In this document: piece after piece, positions 46,017 through 55,809 of the stretch
Position numbering within the stretch: position 1 is the first letter of the stretch
Layout of the letters: each line of letters opens with the position of its first letter
Source of the DNA: Rufibacter glacialis
GTDB lineage: Bacteria; Bacteroidota; Bacteroidia; Cytophagales; Hymenobacteraceae
Assembly: GCF_008271745.1 (NCBI RefSeq)
Contig: NZ_VKKZ01000023.1
Coordinates: 1-64,000, forward strand
Direction: 5' to 3'
DNA: 64,000 bases
The notes under the pieces: model-generated
The model's input: only the letters and a program-made list of their open reading frames with translations
What the model was told of the DNA's origin: nothing
Databases searched by the model: none
Program-made: the position numbers and the translations under genes

Positions 46017-47242
46017 AAATCGGCTTGTTCGGGTTTGGCTGCGTAGGTCAAGGATTGTATGACATCCTCTCCAGAGAAGAGACCCTTCCTTTCAAGGTAG
46101 AGCGTATCTGCGTGAAAGACCCCAAAAAATTGCGGCCTTTACCGGCAGAGAACTTCACCTATGACTGGCAACAAGTGCTGCAGGATGAAAGCCTGGACCT
46201 TCTGGTAGAAGCCATCAGCGACGCTGAGGAAGCCTTTGCCATTGTGGCCGAAGCCTTGCGCCAGGGGAAAAAAGTGGTGACCGCGAATAAAAAGCTGGTG
46301 GCCTTCCATTTGCCGGAGCTCCTGGCTCTGCAGGAGGAATTTGGCGGCACCTTGTTGTACGAGGCAGCCGTAGCCGGAGGCATTCCCATCATCAGAACCG
46401 TGGAGGAGTATTTCTCCAACGAACCGCTGGAGCGGGTGCACGGGATCTTGAACGGTTCCTCTAACTATATCTTAAGCCAGATTTTCCTGTTGCAGAAAGG
46501 CTACGCCGAAGCGTTGAAAGAAGCGCAGGACAAAGGCTTCGCCGAATTGGATCCCTGGTTGGATGTAGCCGGCGCCGATTCCCGCCATAAGCTCTGCATT
46601 TTGACGGCCCACGCCTTCGGGAAAACCATTGCCCCCGAGGATGTCGCCTTCTTCGGGATAGATTACCTCAATGACCAGGACGTGGAATATGCCAAGCAGG
46701 ATGGTTCCGTGATCAAGATGGTGGCTTCTGCCCACCTGACCGCTGATGGCGAATTGGTGCCCGTGGTACTGCCCAGCCTGGTAGATGCCTCAGATGACTT
46801 GTTTGTGGTAGAGCAGGAATTCAACGGCGTGGTAGTGCAAGGCGCCTATTCAGGACCACAGTTGTTCAAGGGTCGCGGCGCCGGAGGGCACCCCACTGGA
46901 GCCGCCGTTCTTTCAGACATCGTCTCTATCTCAAAAGGCTATTCTTACGGGTACAAGAAGCTGCACAAAACCACCAATGCTCCGGCCTTGGCCCTGGATT
47001 TTGAATTGGAAGTATATTTGAGAAGCACTGAACCGGAACTGGTGGTAGCCTTGGGCTTAACCAACCTCCAGAATGTGCAGCGGGAAAATGAATCTTTCAG
47101 TGTGCTGGGAACGGTTACCCTAGGCAATCTGATCAAAGCCCAAGACGAGATCAGGAAAGCCGGCGCCTATATCATGGCCCTGTCTTCCGACTTCGTGAAC
47201 GCGGGCGTGAAGAAATCAAAAGAGCGCGTGCATGCCTCATAA
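45995..47242 (+). CDS. hom: Homoserine dehydrogenase, 415 aa
   Basis: It reduces aspartate semialdehyde to homoserine. The NAD(P)-binding motif GFGCVG (residues 13-18) is followed by TANKKLVAFHLPEL and the catalytic-domain signature GGIPIIRTVEEYF...LNGSSNYIL, then LDVAGADSRHK. Monofunctional, unlike the aspartate kinase fusions of some bacteria; lysC is separate at 48679. Last gene of the riboswitch-controlled operon, which puts homoserine supply under SAM control together with its use. Confidence 0.94.
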   Translation: MDSHRLLKIGLFGFGCVGQGLYDILSREETLPFKVERICVKDPKKLRPLPAENFTYDWQQVLQDESLDLLVEAISDAEEAFAIVAEALRQGKKVVTANKKLVAFHLPELLALQEEFGGTLLYEAAVAGGIPIIRTVEEYFSNEPLERVHGILNGSSNYILSQIFLLQKGYAEALKEAQDKGFAELDPWLDVAGADSRHKLCILTAHAFGKTIAPEDVAFFGIDYLNDQDVEYAKQDGSVIKMVASAHLTADGELVPVVLPSLVDASDDLFVVEQEFNGVVVQGAYSGPQLFKGRGAGGHPTGAAVLSDIVSISKGYSYGYKKLHKTTNAPALALDFELEVYLRSTEPELVVALGLTNLQNVQRENESFSVLGTVTLGNLIKAQDEIRKAGAYIMALSSDFVNAGVKKSKERVHAS

Positions 47243-47324
47243 TATAAGATAATGAAATAAACCAAAAGGGTTTAGCCACCCTTAGAAAGTAGCTTGTTTA
47301 GTTTGTTCGTTTTATCTGCGTCAG

Positions 47325-47357
47325 CACCCAACTTCCACGTTGGGTGTTTTCGTTTTT
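47325..47357 (+). terminator. Terminator of the met operon
   Basis: CACCCAAC / GTTGGGTG with a six-base loop and a T-rich tail (47347-47357). Confidence 0.85.
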
Positions 47358-47540
47358 GGTTGATTTTAAGAAAAAAGGCCTGAAACCCTTTCCTGTTTCT
47401 GTCCCTCTATGGAGGCTTTACCTATGCTCCATTGCCAAAGACCACATATAAAAGTAAATCCCGTTTAGGAAGCGTTTTCAATAAAACACTCCTCAAACTG
47501 GATTTACTTTTAACCGGAAGCAAAGCTTCGTTAAGATAGA

Positions 47541-48686
47541 TTAGTCCAGATAAATGGCTTTTACGCGGTCACGGAGGTTGTATTCAGAGACCATTACTTC
47601 GCCGTAAGCACCCGCGGTTCTGATGGCCACCAGGTCTCCGCGTTTCGTCTCAGGCAGTTCTGTGTCTTTAGAGAAACAGTCGGTTGATTCGCAGATGGGG
47701 CCTACCACATCATAGGTCATGGGGGGCAACTGGCTGCTCAGGTTCTCAATCTTGTGGTACGCCTGGTAAAGAGCCGGGCGCATCAACTCGGTCATGCCCG
47801 CATCCAGAATCACGAAATTGGTTTTCTGACCGTGCTTCAGGTACAGCACTTTAGAGACCAGGGTGCCACTGGGGGCCACCAGGGCGCGGCCTAACTCAAA
47901 ATGCACCACCTGGCCTGGCCGTTTCTCCAGCAGTTTATGGAAAACGGCAAAATACGCCGCGAAGTCCGCGATGGGGTTTCCGTCTGGGTTTTGGTAATCC
48001 ACGCCTAAACCACCGCCTACGTTTAGGTGCGGGAAAACCAATCCTTTAGCCTCAAACCACTGCTGCAGTTCATTCACCCGCACACACAGGTTTTCAAAAG
48101 CGGTCAGGTCCATGATCTGCGACCCAATGTGGAAGTGCAGGCCAATGAGCTTCAGGTTGGGCCACTCCGAAAAGCGCGGCACCAGTTCTTCCAGTTCCCA
48201 GGCATTGATCCCGAACTTGTTTTCCTCCAGCCCCGTGGTGATGTGCTTGTGCGTGTAGGCATCCACGTTGGGGTTGATGCGCAAGGCAACCTGCGCGGTT
48301 TTCCCTTTAGCCGCGGCCAGTTCCTGGATGACCTCCAATTCCTGCACCGATTCTGAGTTGAAGCAGAAGATGTTCGCCTCCAGGGCGAAGTTGATTTCCG
48401 CGTCAGACTTGCCTACGCCCGCAAACACAATCTGGTCAGGGGTGAAACCCGCTTCCAAAGCCCGGCGTACCTCGTTGCCGCTCACGCAGTCCGCCCCGAA
48501 CCCTCTTTCCAGCACTTCGGCCAGAATAGGGGAGTTGGCGTTGGCCTTCAAGGCATAGTGCACATGGTAGCCATATTGCGTGGCTTCGGCCTTTGCCGCG
48601 TCCAAGGTTTGGCGCAGCAGGGCTAGGTCATAGGCGTAGAAAGGGGTGGGGTGCTGGGCGAAGGTAGTCAAATGCTCTCTACGCAT
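47541..48686 (-). CDS. lysA: Diaminopimelate decarboxylase, 381 aa
   Basis: A PLP enzyme forming lysine from meso-diaminopimelate. A fold-III alanine-racemase-like barrel with PLP Lys47 (HYALKANAN), HIGSQI and the PLP phosphate loop GGGLGVDY. The C-terminal substrate signature is CESTDCFSKDTELP. The start MRREHLTTF (48686) overlaps lysC by eight bases and is favoured over the in-frame ATG at 48719. Translationally coupled to lysC. Confidence 0.95.
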   Translation of the reverse strand: MRREHLTTFAQHPTPFYAYDLALLRQTLDAAKAEATQYGYHVHYALKANANSPILAEVLERGFGADCVSGNEVRRALEAGFTPDQIVFAGVGKSDAEINFALEANIFCFNSESVQELEVIQELAAAKGKTAQVALRINPNVDAYTHKHITTGLEENKFGINAWELEELVPRFSEWPNLKLIGLHFHIGSQIMDLTAFENLCVRVNELQQWFEAKGLVFPHLNVGGGLGVDYQNPDGNPIADFAAYFAVFHKLLEKRPGQVVHFELGRALVAPSGTLVSKVLYLKHGQKTNFVILDAGMTELMRPALYQAYHKIENLSSQLPPMTYDVVGPICESTDCFSKDTELPETKRGDLVAIRTAGAYGEVMVSEYNLRDRVKAIYLD

Positions 48687-50013
48687 TCGCTTCCTCCTTT
48701 TCCTGAAATACCCCCTCATTGATGGAGAGCAAAGCCTCTTCTTTGGTGTTGGTGTTCACCAAAAAGCTGATGTTGTTCTTGCTTCCGCCGTAGGAGATCA
48801 TACGCAACGGGATGTGGCGCAACGACTGCACCACGCGCAGCGCAGCCCCCGGACGGTCTTCCATGAAGTCACCCACCACGCAGACAATGGTCAGATCTGA
48901 GTCTATCTCCACAGAACCGAAGCGCTGCAAAGCCTCCGTGATCTCAGGCAGATAGGTAGCGTTGTCAATAGTGAGCGACACGGCCACCTCTGAGGTGGTG
49001 ATCATGTCAATGGGCGTTTTGAACCGCTCAAATACCTCAAACACGCTACGCAAAAAACCATAGGCCAACAACATGCGGCTTGATTTGATCTTGATAGCAA
49101 TGATGCCGTCTTTGGCCGCTACTGCCTTTATCTTGTGGCCGCTTCTCTTGGAAGAGATGGTGGTGCCCGGGGCCTCTGGTTGCATGGTGTTCAACAGGCG
49201 CACCGGAATGTTGTGCTGCTGGGCCGGCAGAATACTGGACGGGTGCAGGATTTTCGCACCGAAGTAAGCCAACTCCGCTGCCTCGTCAAAAGAGAGTTCG
49301 GCAATAGGGTAGGTGTTCTTTACAATGCGCGGGTCATTGTTGTGCATGCCGTCAATATCGGTCCAGATCTGGATCTCAGAGGCTTTCACGGCTGCGCCGA
49401 TGATAGAGGCGGTGTAGTCACTGCCGCCGCGCTTGAGGTTATCAATCTCATTTTTGGCGTTCCGGCAGATGTAGCCCTGGGTGATGAACAGCTGGTTATC
49501 TGGGTATTGCTCCAGTTGCTTTCTCAGGTTCTCCCGGATGTAGGCGTGGTCAGGCTCTTCGTCTGGGGTGATCTTCATGAACTCCAGCGCCGGCAGCAGC
49601 ACCGAAGAAATCCCGTTCTCGTGCTGGAAAATCTGGAATAGCTGGGTAGAAAGCAATTCGCCCTGGGCCAAAATAATTTTCTCTGAGGCCGGGGAAAAAG
49701 GATGGTCAAAGCACGCCCTGATTTGAGTGAAAACCGTTTGAATAACCTGTTTCCCCTTTTCCTTTGATGCATCCTGTTTATATAGATCTGCGATCACCTG
49801 TTTATAGTGATGCTCCAGTTGGTTTGTGAGAGAGTCGGCCTGGGCCACGTCGCCAAGCGCCAGTTGCTGCCCTATCTGCACCAGGTGGTTGGTGGTGCCA
49901 GACATAGCTGACAGTACCACGATCACCGGCTCCTGGGTAGGAAGCAATTGTGAGACAGCACTCATCCGTTCCGCAGAACCGACGGAGGTGCCCCCAAATT
50001 TCATGATTTTCAT
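48679..50013 (-). CDS. lysC: Aspartate kinase, 444 aa
   Basis: First step of the aspartate family (Lys/Thr/Met/DAP). The kinase signature KFGGTSVGS is at residues 5-13, with RGGSDYTASIIGAAVKASEIQIWTDIDG (~215-242). Two ACT domains occupy the C-terminal third (DGIIAIKIKSSRML, DLTIVCVVGDFME) for feedback control. Paired with lysA, which suggests a lysine/DAP branch enzyme. Convergent with the SAM-controlled met operon. Confidence 0.95.
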   Translation of the reverse strand: MKIMKFGGTSVGSAERMSAVSQLLPTQEPVIVVLSAMSGTTNHLVQIGQQLALGDVAQADSLTNQLEHHYKQVIADLYKQDASKEKGKQVIQTVFTQIRACFDHPFSPASEKIILAQGELLSTQLFQIFQHENGISSVLLPALEFMKITPDEEPDHAYIRENLRKQLEQYPDNQLFITQGYICRNAKNEIDNLKRGGSDYTASIIGAAVKASEIQIWTDIDGMHNNDPRIVKNTYPIAELSFDEAAELAYFGAKILHPSSILPAQQHNIPVRLLNTMQPEAPGTTISSKRSGHKIKAVAAKDGIIAIKIKSSRMLLAYGFLRSVFEVFERFKTPIDMITTSEVAVSLTIDNATYLPEITEALQRFGSVEIDSDLTIVCVVGDFMEDRPGAALRVVQSLRHIPLRMISYGGSKNNISFLVNTNTKEEALLSINEGVFQEKEEANA

Positions 50014-50064
50014 AGAAATAAAATAAAACCTGCGAATTTAATAAATGAATTGGGGATTATTAAC

Positions 50065-50111
50065 AGAAAACCCCATCCCAAACTAAATTTTAAATAGCTT
50101 GGAATGGGGTC
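50065..50111 (-). terminator. Terminator after 1770-aa secreted protein
   Basis: ACCCCATCCCAA / TTGGAATGGGGT with one mismatch and an AT-rich loop; T-rich tail on the minus strand. Confidence 0.8.
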
Positions 50112-50131
50112 CTTTGACAGAGGTAGTTTTA

Positions 50132-53100
50132 TCAGTCCTTTTTAACCACCCGTTTCACCTCTGAGACGGATTCACTGGTGATTCTCAGCAGGTAAAGGCC
50201 ATTTGCTATTTTAGAAAAGTCTTTCTTCCAGATCATTTTTCCGGCCGCTATTTCAGCCGTTTCCTGATAGATCAGTTTCTGGTTCAGGTCAAACAATTGC
50301 ACCTGCACAGTCTTGTAGGCGGTACTGGTGAAGGCCACGCCTAATTCCTGCTGGAAAGGATTTGGAGTAACCACCGCTTGGACGGCTTTTGAATTTCCTT
50401 TCGCTTTCAGAGCAATGACTTTGCTGTACTCAAACTGGCCGTTGAAGTCTACCTGCTTCAGGCGGTAATAATTGGTACCAGCAGGGGCAGCGGCATCAGT
50501 GAACAGGTAGCGGTGCAGTTCATTGCTGGTGCCGTGGCCTTTGATTTTCCCCACTGCCACGAAGGCTTTTCCGTCCTGGCTGCGCTCTACCAGAAAGAAA
50601 TCGTTGTCTTTCTCCACAGCAGTGGCCCAAGTCAATTGGACAGCCCCCGCCGTAGCTTCAAAACCCGAAAAGCTGAGGAGGGTCACAGGCAGCGTGGTTG
50701 ATTCCACCGTGGCCATAGAGTAGCCGTTCATAGTGGTGTTGCCGCAGCCGCCTGTTCCAATGGCCTGCACGGTTAGGGTAGTGGTCTTGGACAACGGACC
50801 AGAGGTTAAGGTGATGGCGCCACCGGTACCCTGTACCCGGGATCCGCTCGGCATATTCCCATCATATATCTGATAATCTACCCCGTTTTGGGAGGCGGGC
50901 ATCTCAATGGTGATGGTGCCTCCGGAGCTGGTTACCTTTTTAGTAGGGGTGAAAGTATATTGGGTAGGTAGCGCATTCACCGTGATTGCATGAGCTGATC
51001 CCATAGCGGTATTGGCACAGCCAGAGCTGATGGCAAAAATGCGTAGATCGGCGTTGGAGGAAAGCGCATCTGAAGTCAAGGTAATGGCTTGTCCGGTTCC
51101 TGTTACCCCAAACCCAGTAGGCGAAGTGCCATTATACATCTGGTAGGTGATGCCCGGCTGGGAAGAACCCAACCGGATGCTGGAAGTAGAGCCACTACAG
51201 ATACTGGGAAGGGTGGTTAATTCAGAAGACTGTACAGTGGGAGTGGAGACAGCGACTGTTACCGGATTTCCTATGGTAAAAGCAGAACAAGAGGCGGTAG
51301 TAGCCTGCACTGTAAAGGTGGTGCTAGCCGAAATGACGGAGGAAACCAAAGTAATATCCCCCCCGGTTCCTTCTACGGCGGTTCCATTGGCTACCCCATT
51401 CACAAACAATTGGTAGAAGACGTCCACTTCTGAGGCATTTACCCTAACCTGGGCAGTACTACCGGTGCAGACAGCAGGGGTGATGGCAGAAACGGTCAGG
51501 TTGTTGGTGGGTACAGAGACAAAAACCGTATTGCTCATCTCCACAGAACACGTACTACCGCTCCTTGTGGCAACCACCTTGAAGTTTGCGCTGGAAGTTA
51601 ATGCGTTGGTACGTAAGGTAAGCGCACTTCCCGTGCCTATGATAGCAGCGCCATAGTTTACAAAAGCCCCAGTTGTGGGATTGTACACTTGGAGCTGGTA
51701 GGTTACGCTACTTTCTGAGCCAGCCAGGATGAAGGTGGCGCCCGAATTGTTGCAGATCATCTGGGTAGTTGGGGTCAAGGCAAAGGCCGTAGCTACAGGC
51801 GTCACCGTAACGGCTGAACTCCCACTCATAGGGACTGTGTTTCCACAGGCATTGGAAGCTCTCACCGTGTATGTTCCGCCCGTAGTGAGGGCCCCGGAGG
51901 AAAAAGTCAACGGATTACCAGTTCCCGCTACACTGCTGTTAGGTACAAGCACCTCATTGGCCAATAATTGATAGGTCATGCCCACTTGGGAACCGTTAAG
52001 GGTAAAGGAGGCAGCCATGCCACTACATACTGTCTGTGTGGAAGGAGTCAGGGAGAAGACCGTAGGCGTTCCTGAGGTTACATTTACTGTGATCTGTTGG
52101 GTCAACGGGAACGGAGCGCATTGCATGGAGGAAGCAAGCACTCTGAAATTGTTTGCCCCAGCAGTGGAAAGCGTGGCAGTAGTCAGGGTGATGTTTCCAC
52201 CGTTGCCCGTGACAGAGGCGCCGGTATTAGTATACACCGTACCTGAAACACTTTGCAGTTGGTAGACCACCCCGTTTTCTGAATTTTGGATGACCACAGA
52301 GGCCGTGCTTCCGGCACAGACAGACTGGACCGAAGGCACAATGGCCAAGGCGTTAGAAGGAACCGTCAATGTGAAGGTGTTGCCCATATCAGAGGAACAC
52401 CCATTCCGTGTGGCAATCACTTTGAAAGTGCCGCTAGCGGTAAGCGTACCCGTGGTTAGGGACAATGCCTTTCCGGTGCCCACTACCGCATTTCCGGTAT
52501 TTGAGTAGGTGCCGGTGGTGGCATTTAATACCTGGATTTGGTAAGAGGCGCCTTCTTCTGAACCGGATAAGGTGACCGTGGCGGTACTTCCCTGGCATAC
52601 AGTAGCAGAAGCAGGGGTAGCCACAAACACGGAAGGGGCCGGTGAAATGGTGATCGACGTTGAACCACTCAGGGTGGCTTGGCAGGCCGAGGCTCCTACT
52701 TGGTAGGCCCTCATCGTTAATACGGTGGCGCTGGTAAGGGGACCTGAAGTTAAGATAACCGTATTTCCGTTGCCCACCATTGCAGGGCCGCTGGGAGTTG
52801 ACCCATCGTAGATCTGGTAAATCACCCCGTTCTCTGTATTAGCTACCGTCAAGGTCGCTTGGCTATTGTGGCAAACTGTTTGGGCCGCCGGGGTAAAGGT
52901 AGGCGTGGTAGAAGGGGCTACACAACTCACTAGTACCGCAGCCGTTGGCTGGCTTTCACAGCCAGAGGCAGCCAACGAAGCTGATACTTCAATACCCGGG
53001 GCCAGGTTGGCTTGGTTGGTTGCACTGATAGCGATAAACCAGGGAACTGGAGCGGATGAGGTTGCTCCTGTTACTGTTGCTGTCCCAGCGATTCGCTGGC

Positions 53101-55444
53101 CGTCAATGAACAACGAAACAATCCCATTAGTCGCACTGGTGCCTGTGATAATTGTTGCCCTTTCTTTGATGGGCGAATTCAGCGTTAACCCAAGGCTGAA
53201 GGCGGAAGAAGGGGTGGTGACGGTTACCATTGCAGAGGCAGGGCTTTCTGTTTTACCACCCGGTGCAATGGCCACGGCATACAGCACATCACCTCCTTTT
53301 AGATTAGCACTGCCCAGTACCGGGGCTGACCAATTCCCGCCAGATACGGTGACAACCTCACTAACGCGCATATCTGTGGCTGTATTTGCAGCTGTACCGC
53401 TTCTTCGGTAGACCATAATGGTGGTGCCTGCAGGTTCAGTGGAGGTACCTGTGATGGTGGTAGTGGTAGGGCACAGGGTAGGGTTTGTGGTAATGGCTGG
53501 GAGGGCAGTTTCGCAATTTGAATCAACTGTAAATTCAGTAGTTGCCGCTGAAAGGCCTTCATAACCAGATGGATAGTCCGCTGCATTAGCATTGGGTACT
53601 TTTGCCCTAAAAGAAATTTTATTCCCTTTAATCAATCCATATTTAGTAAGATCAATTGTCCAACTAGTACCAACAGCAGTAGTAGTGGCTGTTAAGCTTC
53701 CATCATTAGATGGATCAACTGGATAACCGTTTATATATAAGTAAATAAGTGCCCCTGATTCAGAGCTTCCTGAAAAAGTTTTTGTACCAGTACATACAAA
53801 AGTATTTGTAGGCACAGGGGTAAGGGTTGTTTGTGCAGTACCTGTTGTTGTTGGGGTACCTGAATTCGAATTTACGTACCAACTGTTAGACCTAGATGAT
53901 TCACAGGTTCCACCAGTTGGTGTTACAGTTGTCGTGATAGTTGCATAATCTCTCGTAATGTTTTCACTTTTTGCATCTCTAGGATATGATAAGTCTCTAG
54001 GGTAGGTAGGGTTATCATAAGTCCAAGAGTAAGTCGGACTTGCTGTTGTTCCTGTATTGGACGTATTTGAAGTTGCAGTTCCAAAAAACAATCCATCTTT
54101 AAAAACTTTAATTTGGGCACCTGGGTAAACTGTATTTCCAGTGACAGCATCCTTATTACTAATAGAAGTAATCACTGGAGGAACAGTGTTACATGTTCCA
54201 AATTGTTGACTGGCTACAGTTACCGTATTTGATGAAACAGAAGTACTTGCCGCACAGTTGCTACTGGCCGCCCGCGTAACCCGCACCGTCAGGATATCTC
54301 CTGTTGCCAAGTTTGTTCCACTTGGTAAAGGAAAAGAAAAATTACCATTTACAACTGTCACAGGGGAACTGGCTGTTACCAGGGTTCCATTGCGGAAGAG
54401 AGAAATGGTTCCGCCATTTTCTGAGGAGGTCCCCGTGATGGAGGAGGTTCCTACTCTGGTGGCATTTATCACTGGTGCAGCAGGGGCGGAAGTCTGGCAA
54501 AAATCACCATTCTGGATCTGATTTAGTGAAGTGGACGGAAAAGCCGGTATTACCTCTTTCCAAATCCTCATTTTGTCATTGTTGTAGTACTTGTCGTTCA
54601 CACCGCCCACGTCAGAGATGGTACCTTCCAAACCTGTTTGGGCGCTGGTCACTGTAGAGCCGGATATCCGGAGGGGGGTGGTGGGAAGAATGCCTTGGCC
54701 TCCGTCTGCGCTAAAGGCCGTTAAGGGCACATAAAAATCAAAGAAGTAGTCTGGGTTTTCACTGGCAGTAGTGCCGGCCATGGCTTTCTGAAAGTACTGC
54801 CCATAGCCACCGTTGGCACTGCCCCGCCAGATTACATTGCTGGTGAAAGGGTCATTATCGTCTCCACTGCCCCGGTGGCGGTAAATGATCACGTCAAAAT
54901 TGAGGGCCAGAACTACCTCATATTCAAAGCCCAAATTCTTTACCTTGGAGGGGGTGGCGTAATCAATCAAGGTGCCATTGGCCAGCCGCTGTTTATTGAA
55001 AACCCCATCAGAATCGATCAGAAAGCTATACCCTTTTGAAGCAGAAGAATTGCCCCCTAAACGAACCCTGAACAAAACCTGGCTCCCGTTAAAGGCCATG
55101 GCCAGAGGAACCGGGGCTAAATCTGTATGACCTCCGTTTGATCCTGTAGTTAAATCATTCATGGGCTCTGGTCCGCCCGGAGTAGGCATCTGGGGGAGAA
55201 ACCGAAAAGGCAATTCACTGGCCGCCCCCATATCTATTCCATTTTGAAACCCCGCTGGGTTTCTAGAGGTGTACCCATCCCCATTGGGGTCCAGAATGCC
55301 CGCCCCAGGACCTACCGATCTTTGAATAATCAAACCTGGCGTTTGACCATGCGAAGTATTCTGCAAGGCAGAAAGAAATAGAAAAAGGAGAAAAGCGAAG
55401 ATTGCAGGTCTTCCGGTAACTTTTTGAAGAGGGGAAGTGAACAT
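50132..55444 (-). CDS. Giant type IX secreted protein with Ig-like repeats, 1770 aa
   Basis: A surface or secreted adhesin-like protein. The signal peptide ends near residue 34 (TSHGQ). Residues ~35-310 form a beta domain with DPNGDGY and DSDGVFN segments. Cys-containing Ig-like domains (~310-840) and eight tandem ~90-residue repeats (~845-1578) follow. A fibronectin-like LPVTLLSFSG...LTWATA domain precedes the type-A T9SS sorting domain (~1690-1770; VTPNPFQ to VKRVVKKD). No catalytic domain. The DNA for residues ~405-628 is noticeably AT-richer. Single-gene transcript with its own terminator; no porP-like partner adjacent. Confidence 0.88.
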   Translation of the reverse strand: MFTSPLQKVTGRPAIFAFLLFLFLSALQNTSHGQTPGLIIQRSVGPGAGILDPNGDGYTSRNPAGFQNGIDMGAASELPFRFLPQMPTPGGPEPMNDLTTGSNGGHTDLAPVPLAMAFNGSQVLFRVRLGGNSSASKGYSFLIDSDGVFNKQRLANGTLIDYATPSKVKNLGFEYEVVLALNFDVIIYRHRGSGDDNDPFTSNVIWRGSANGGYGQYFQKAMAGTTASENPDYFFDFYVPLTAFSADGGQGILPTTPLRISGSTVTSAQTGLEGTISDVGGVNDKYYNNDKMRIWKEVIPAFPSTSLNQIQNGDFCQTSAPAAPVINATRVGTSSITGTSSENGGTISLFRNGTLVTASSPVTVVNGNFSFPLPSGTNLATGDILTVRVTRAASSNCAASTSVSSNTVTVASQQFGTCNTVPPVITSISNKDAVTGNTVYPGAQIKVFKDGLFFGTATSNTSNTGTTASPTYSWTYDNPTYPRDLSYPRDAKSENITRDYATITTTVTPTGGTCESSRSNSWYVNSNSGTPTTTGTAQTTLTPVPTNTFVCTGTKTFSGSSESGALIYLYINGYPVDPSNDGSLTATTTAVGTSWTIDLTKYGLIKGNKISFRAKVPNANAADYPSGYEGLSAATTEFTVDSNCETALPAITTNPTLCPTTTTITGTSTEPAGTTIMVYRRSGTAANTATDMRVSEVVTVSGGNWSAPVLGSANLKGGDVLYAVAIAPGGKTESPASAMVTVTTPSSAFSLGLTLNSPIKERATIITGTSATNGIVSLFIDGQRIAGTATVTGATSSAPVPWFIAISATNQANLAPGIEVSASLAASGCESQPTAAVLVSCVAPSTTPTFTPAAQTVCHNSQATLTVANTENGVIYQIYDGSTPSGPAMVGNGNTVILTSGPLTSATVLTMRAYQVGASACQATLSGSTSITISPAPSVFVATPASATVCQGSTATVTLSGSEEGASYQIQVLNATTGTYSNTGNAVVGTGKALSLTTGTLTASGTFKVIATRNGCSSDMGNTFTLTVPSNALAIVPSVQSVCAGSTASVVIQNSENGVVYQLQSVSGTVYTNTGASVTGNGGNITLTTATLSTAGANNFRVLASSMQCAPFPLTQQITVNVTSGTPTVFSLTPSTQTVCSGMAASFTLNGSQVGMTYQLLANEVLVPNSSVAGTGNPLTFSSGALTTGGTYTVRASNACGNTVPMSGSSAVTVTPVATAFALTPTTQMICNNSGATFILAGSESSVTYQLQVYNPTTGAFVNYGAAIIGTGSALTLRTNALTSSANFKVVATRSGSTCSVEMSNTVFVSVPTNNLTVSAITPAVCTGSTAQVRVNASEVDVFYQLFVNGVANGTAVEGTGGDITLVSSVISASTTFTVQATTASCSAFTIGNPVTVAVSTPTVQSSELTTLPSICSGSTSSIRLGSSQPGITYQMYNGTSPTGFGVTGTGQAITLTSDALSSNADLRIFAISSGCANTAMGSAHAITVNALPTQYTFTPTKKVTSSGGTITIEMPASQNGVDYQIYDGNMPSGSRVQGTGGAITLTSGPLSKTTTLTVQAIGTGGCGNTTMNGYSMATVESTTLPVTLLSFSGFEATAGAVQLTWATAVEKDNDFFLVERSQDGKAFVAVGKIKGHGTSNELHRYLFTDAAAPAGTNYYRLKQVDFNGQFEYSKVIALKAKGNSKAVQAVVTPNPFQQELGVAFTSTAYKTVQVQLFDLNQKLIYQETAEIAAGKMIWKKDFSKIANGLYLLRITSESVSEVKRVVKKD
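50710..52915 (-). repeat. Eight tandem ~90-residue coding repeats
   Basis: Each unit reads approximately VCxGSTAxVxLxxSExGVxYQL, then GTGxxITLTTxxLT, then a strand with a Cys near its end. Unit boundaries recur every ~270 bases. Units are diverged, so recombination between them is probably rare. Confidence 0.8.
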
Positions 55445-55809
55445 TATTGCAGGTATTACTTATGAAAACCCTGGAATTCACTTACCCATTATATAAATGA
55501 ATTGAATAAGTGCCAAAAGTGGATGCGAATTTATAAACTATGTAAGAAAAAAGGATTTTATTCGATGAATGGGTTCAAATCCCCGATGAACCAAAGGTGT
55601 AATATAATTAAATTGAAAATAGACTAGATAATTCCTGAAAAGAGAGAGGAGGGTATAAAACTTTCATGTTCATACATGAATTTGAGCCTAATACAGTTAG
55701 AAAGGTCAGAATGACAACTTTTTAGCCAGGATTTGGCGTGAGCAGGTATCCTTACAAGAAATAAGAGAATAAGCGTATGCTAAGGAGTTAGCTAAGAAAG
55801 GAAAAGCAA
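55445..55809. other. Intergenic, upstream of 1770-aa gene
   Basis: An AT-rich promoter region for the gene ending at 55444 and the 3' flank of the bio operon. No gene or clear terminator hairpin for the operon was identified. Confidence 0.4.
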
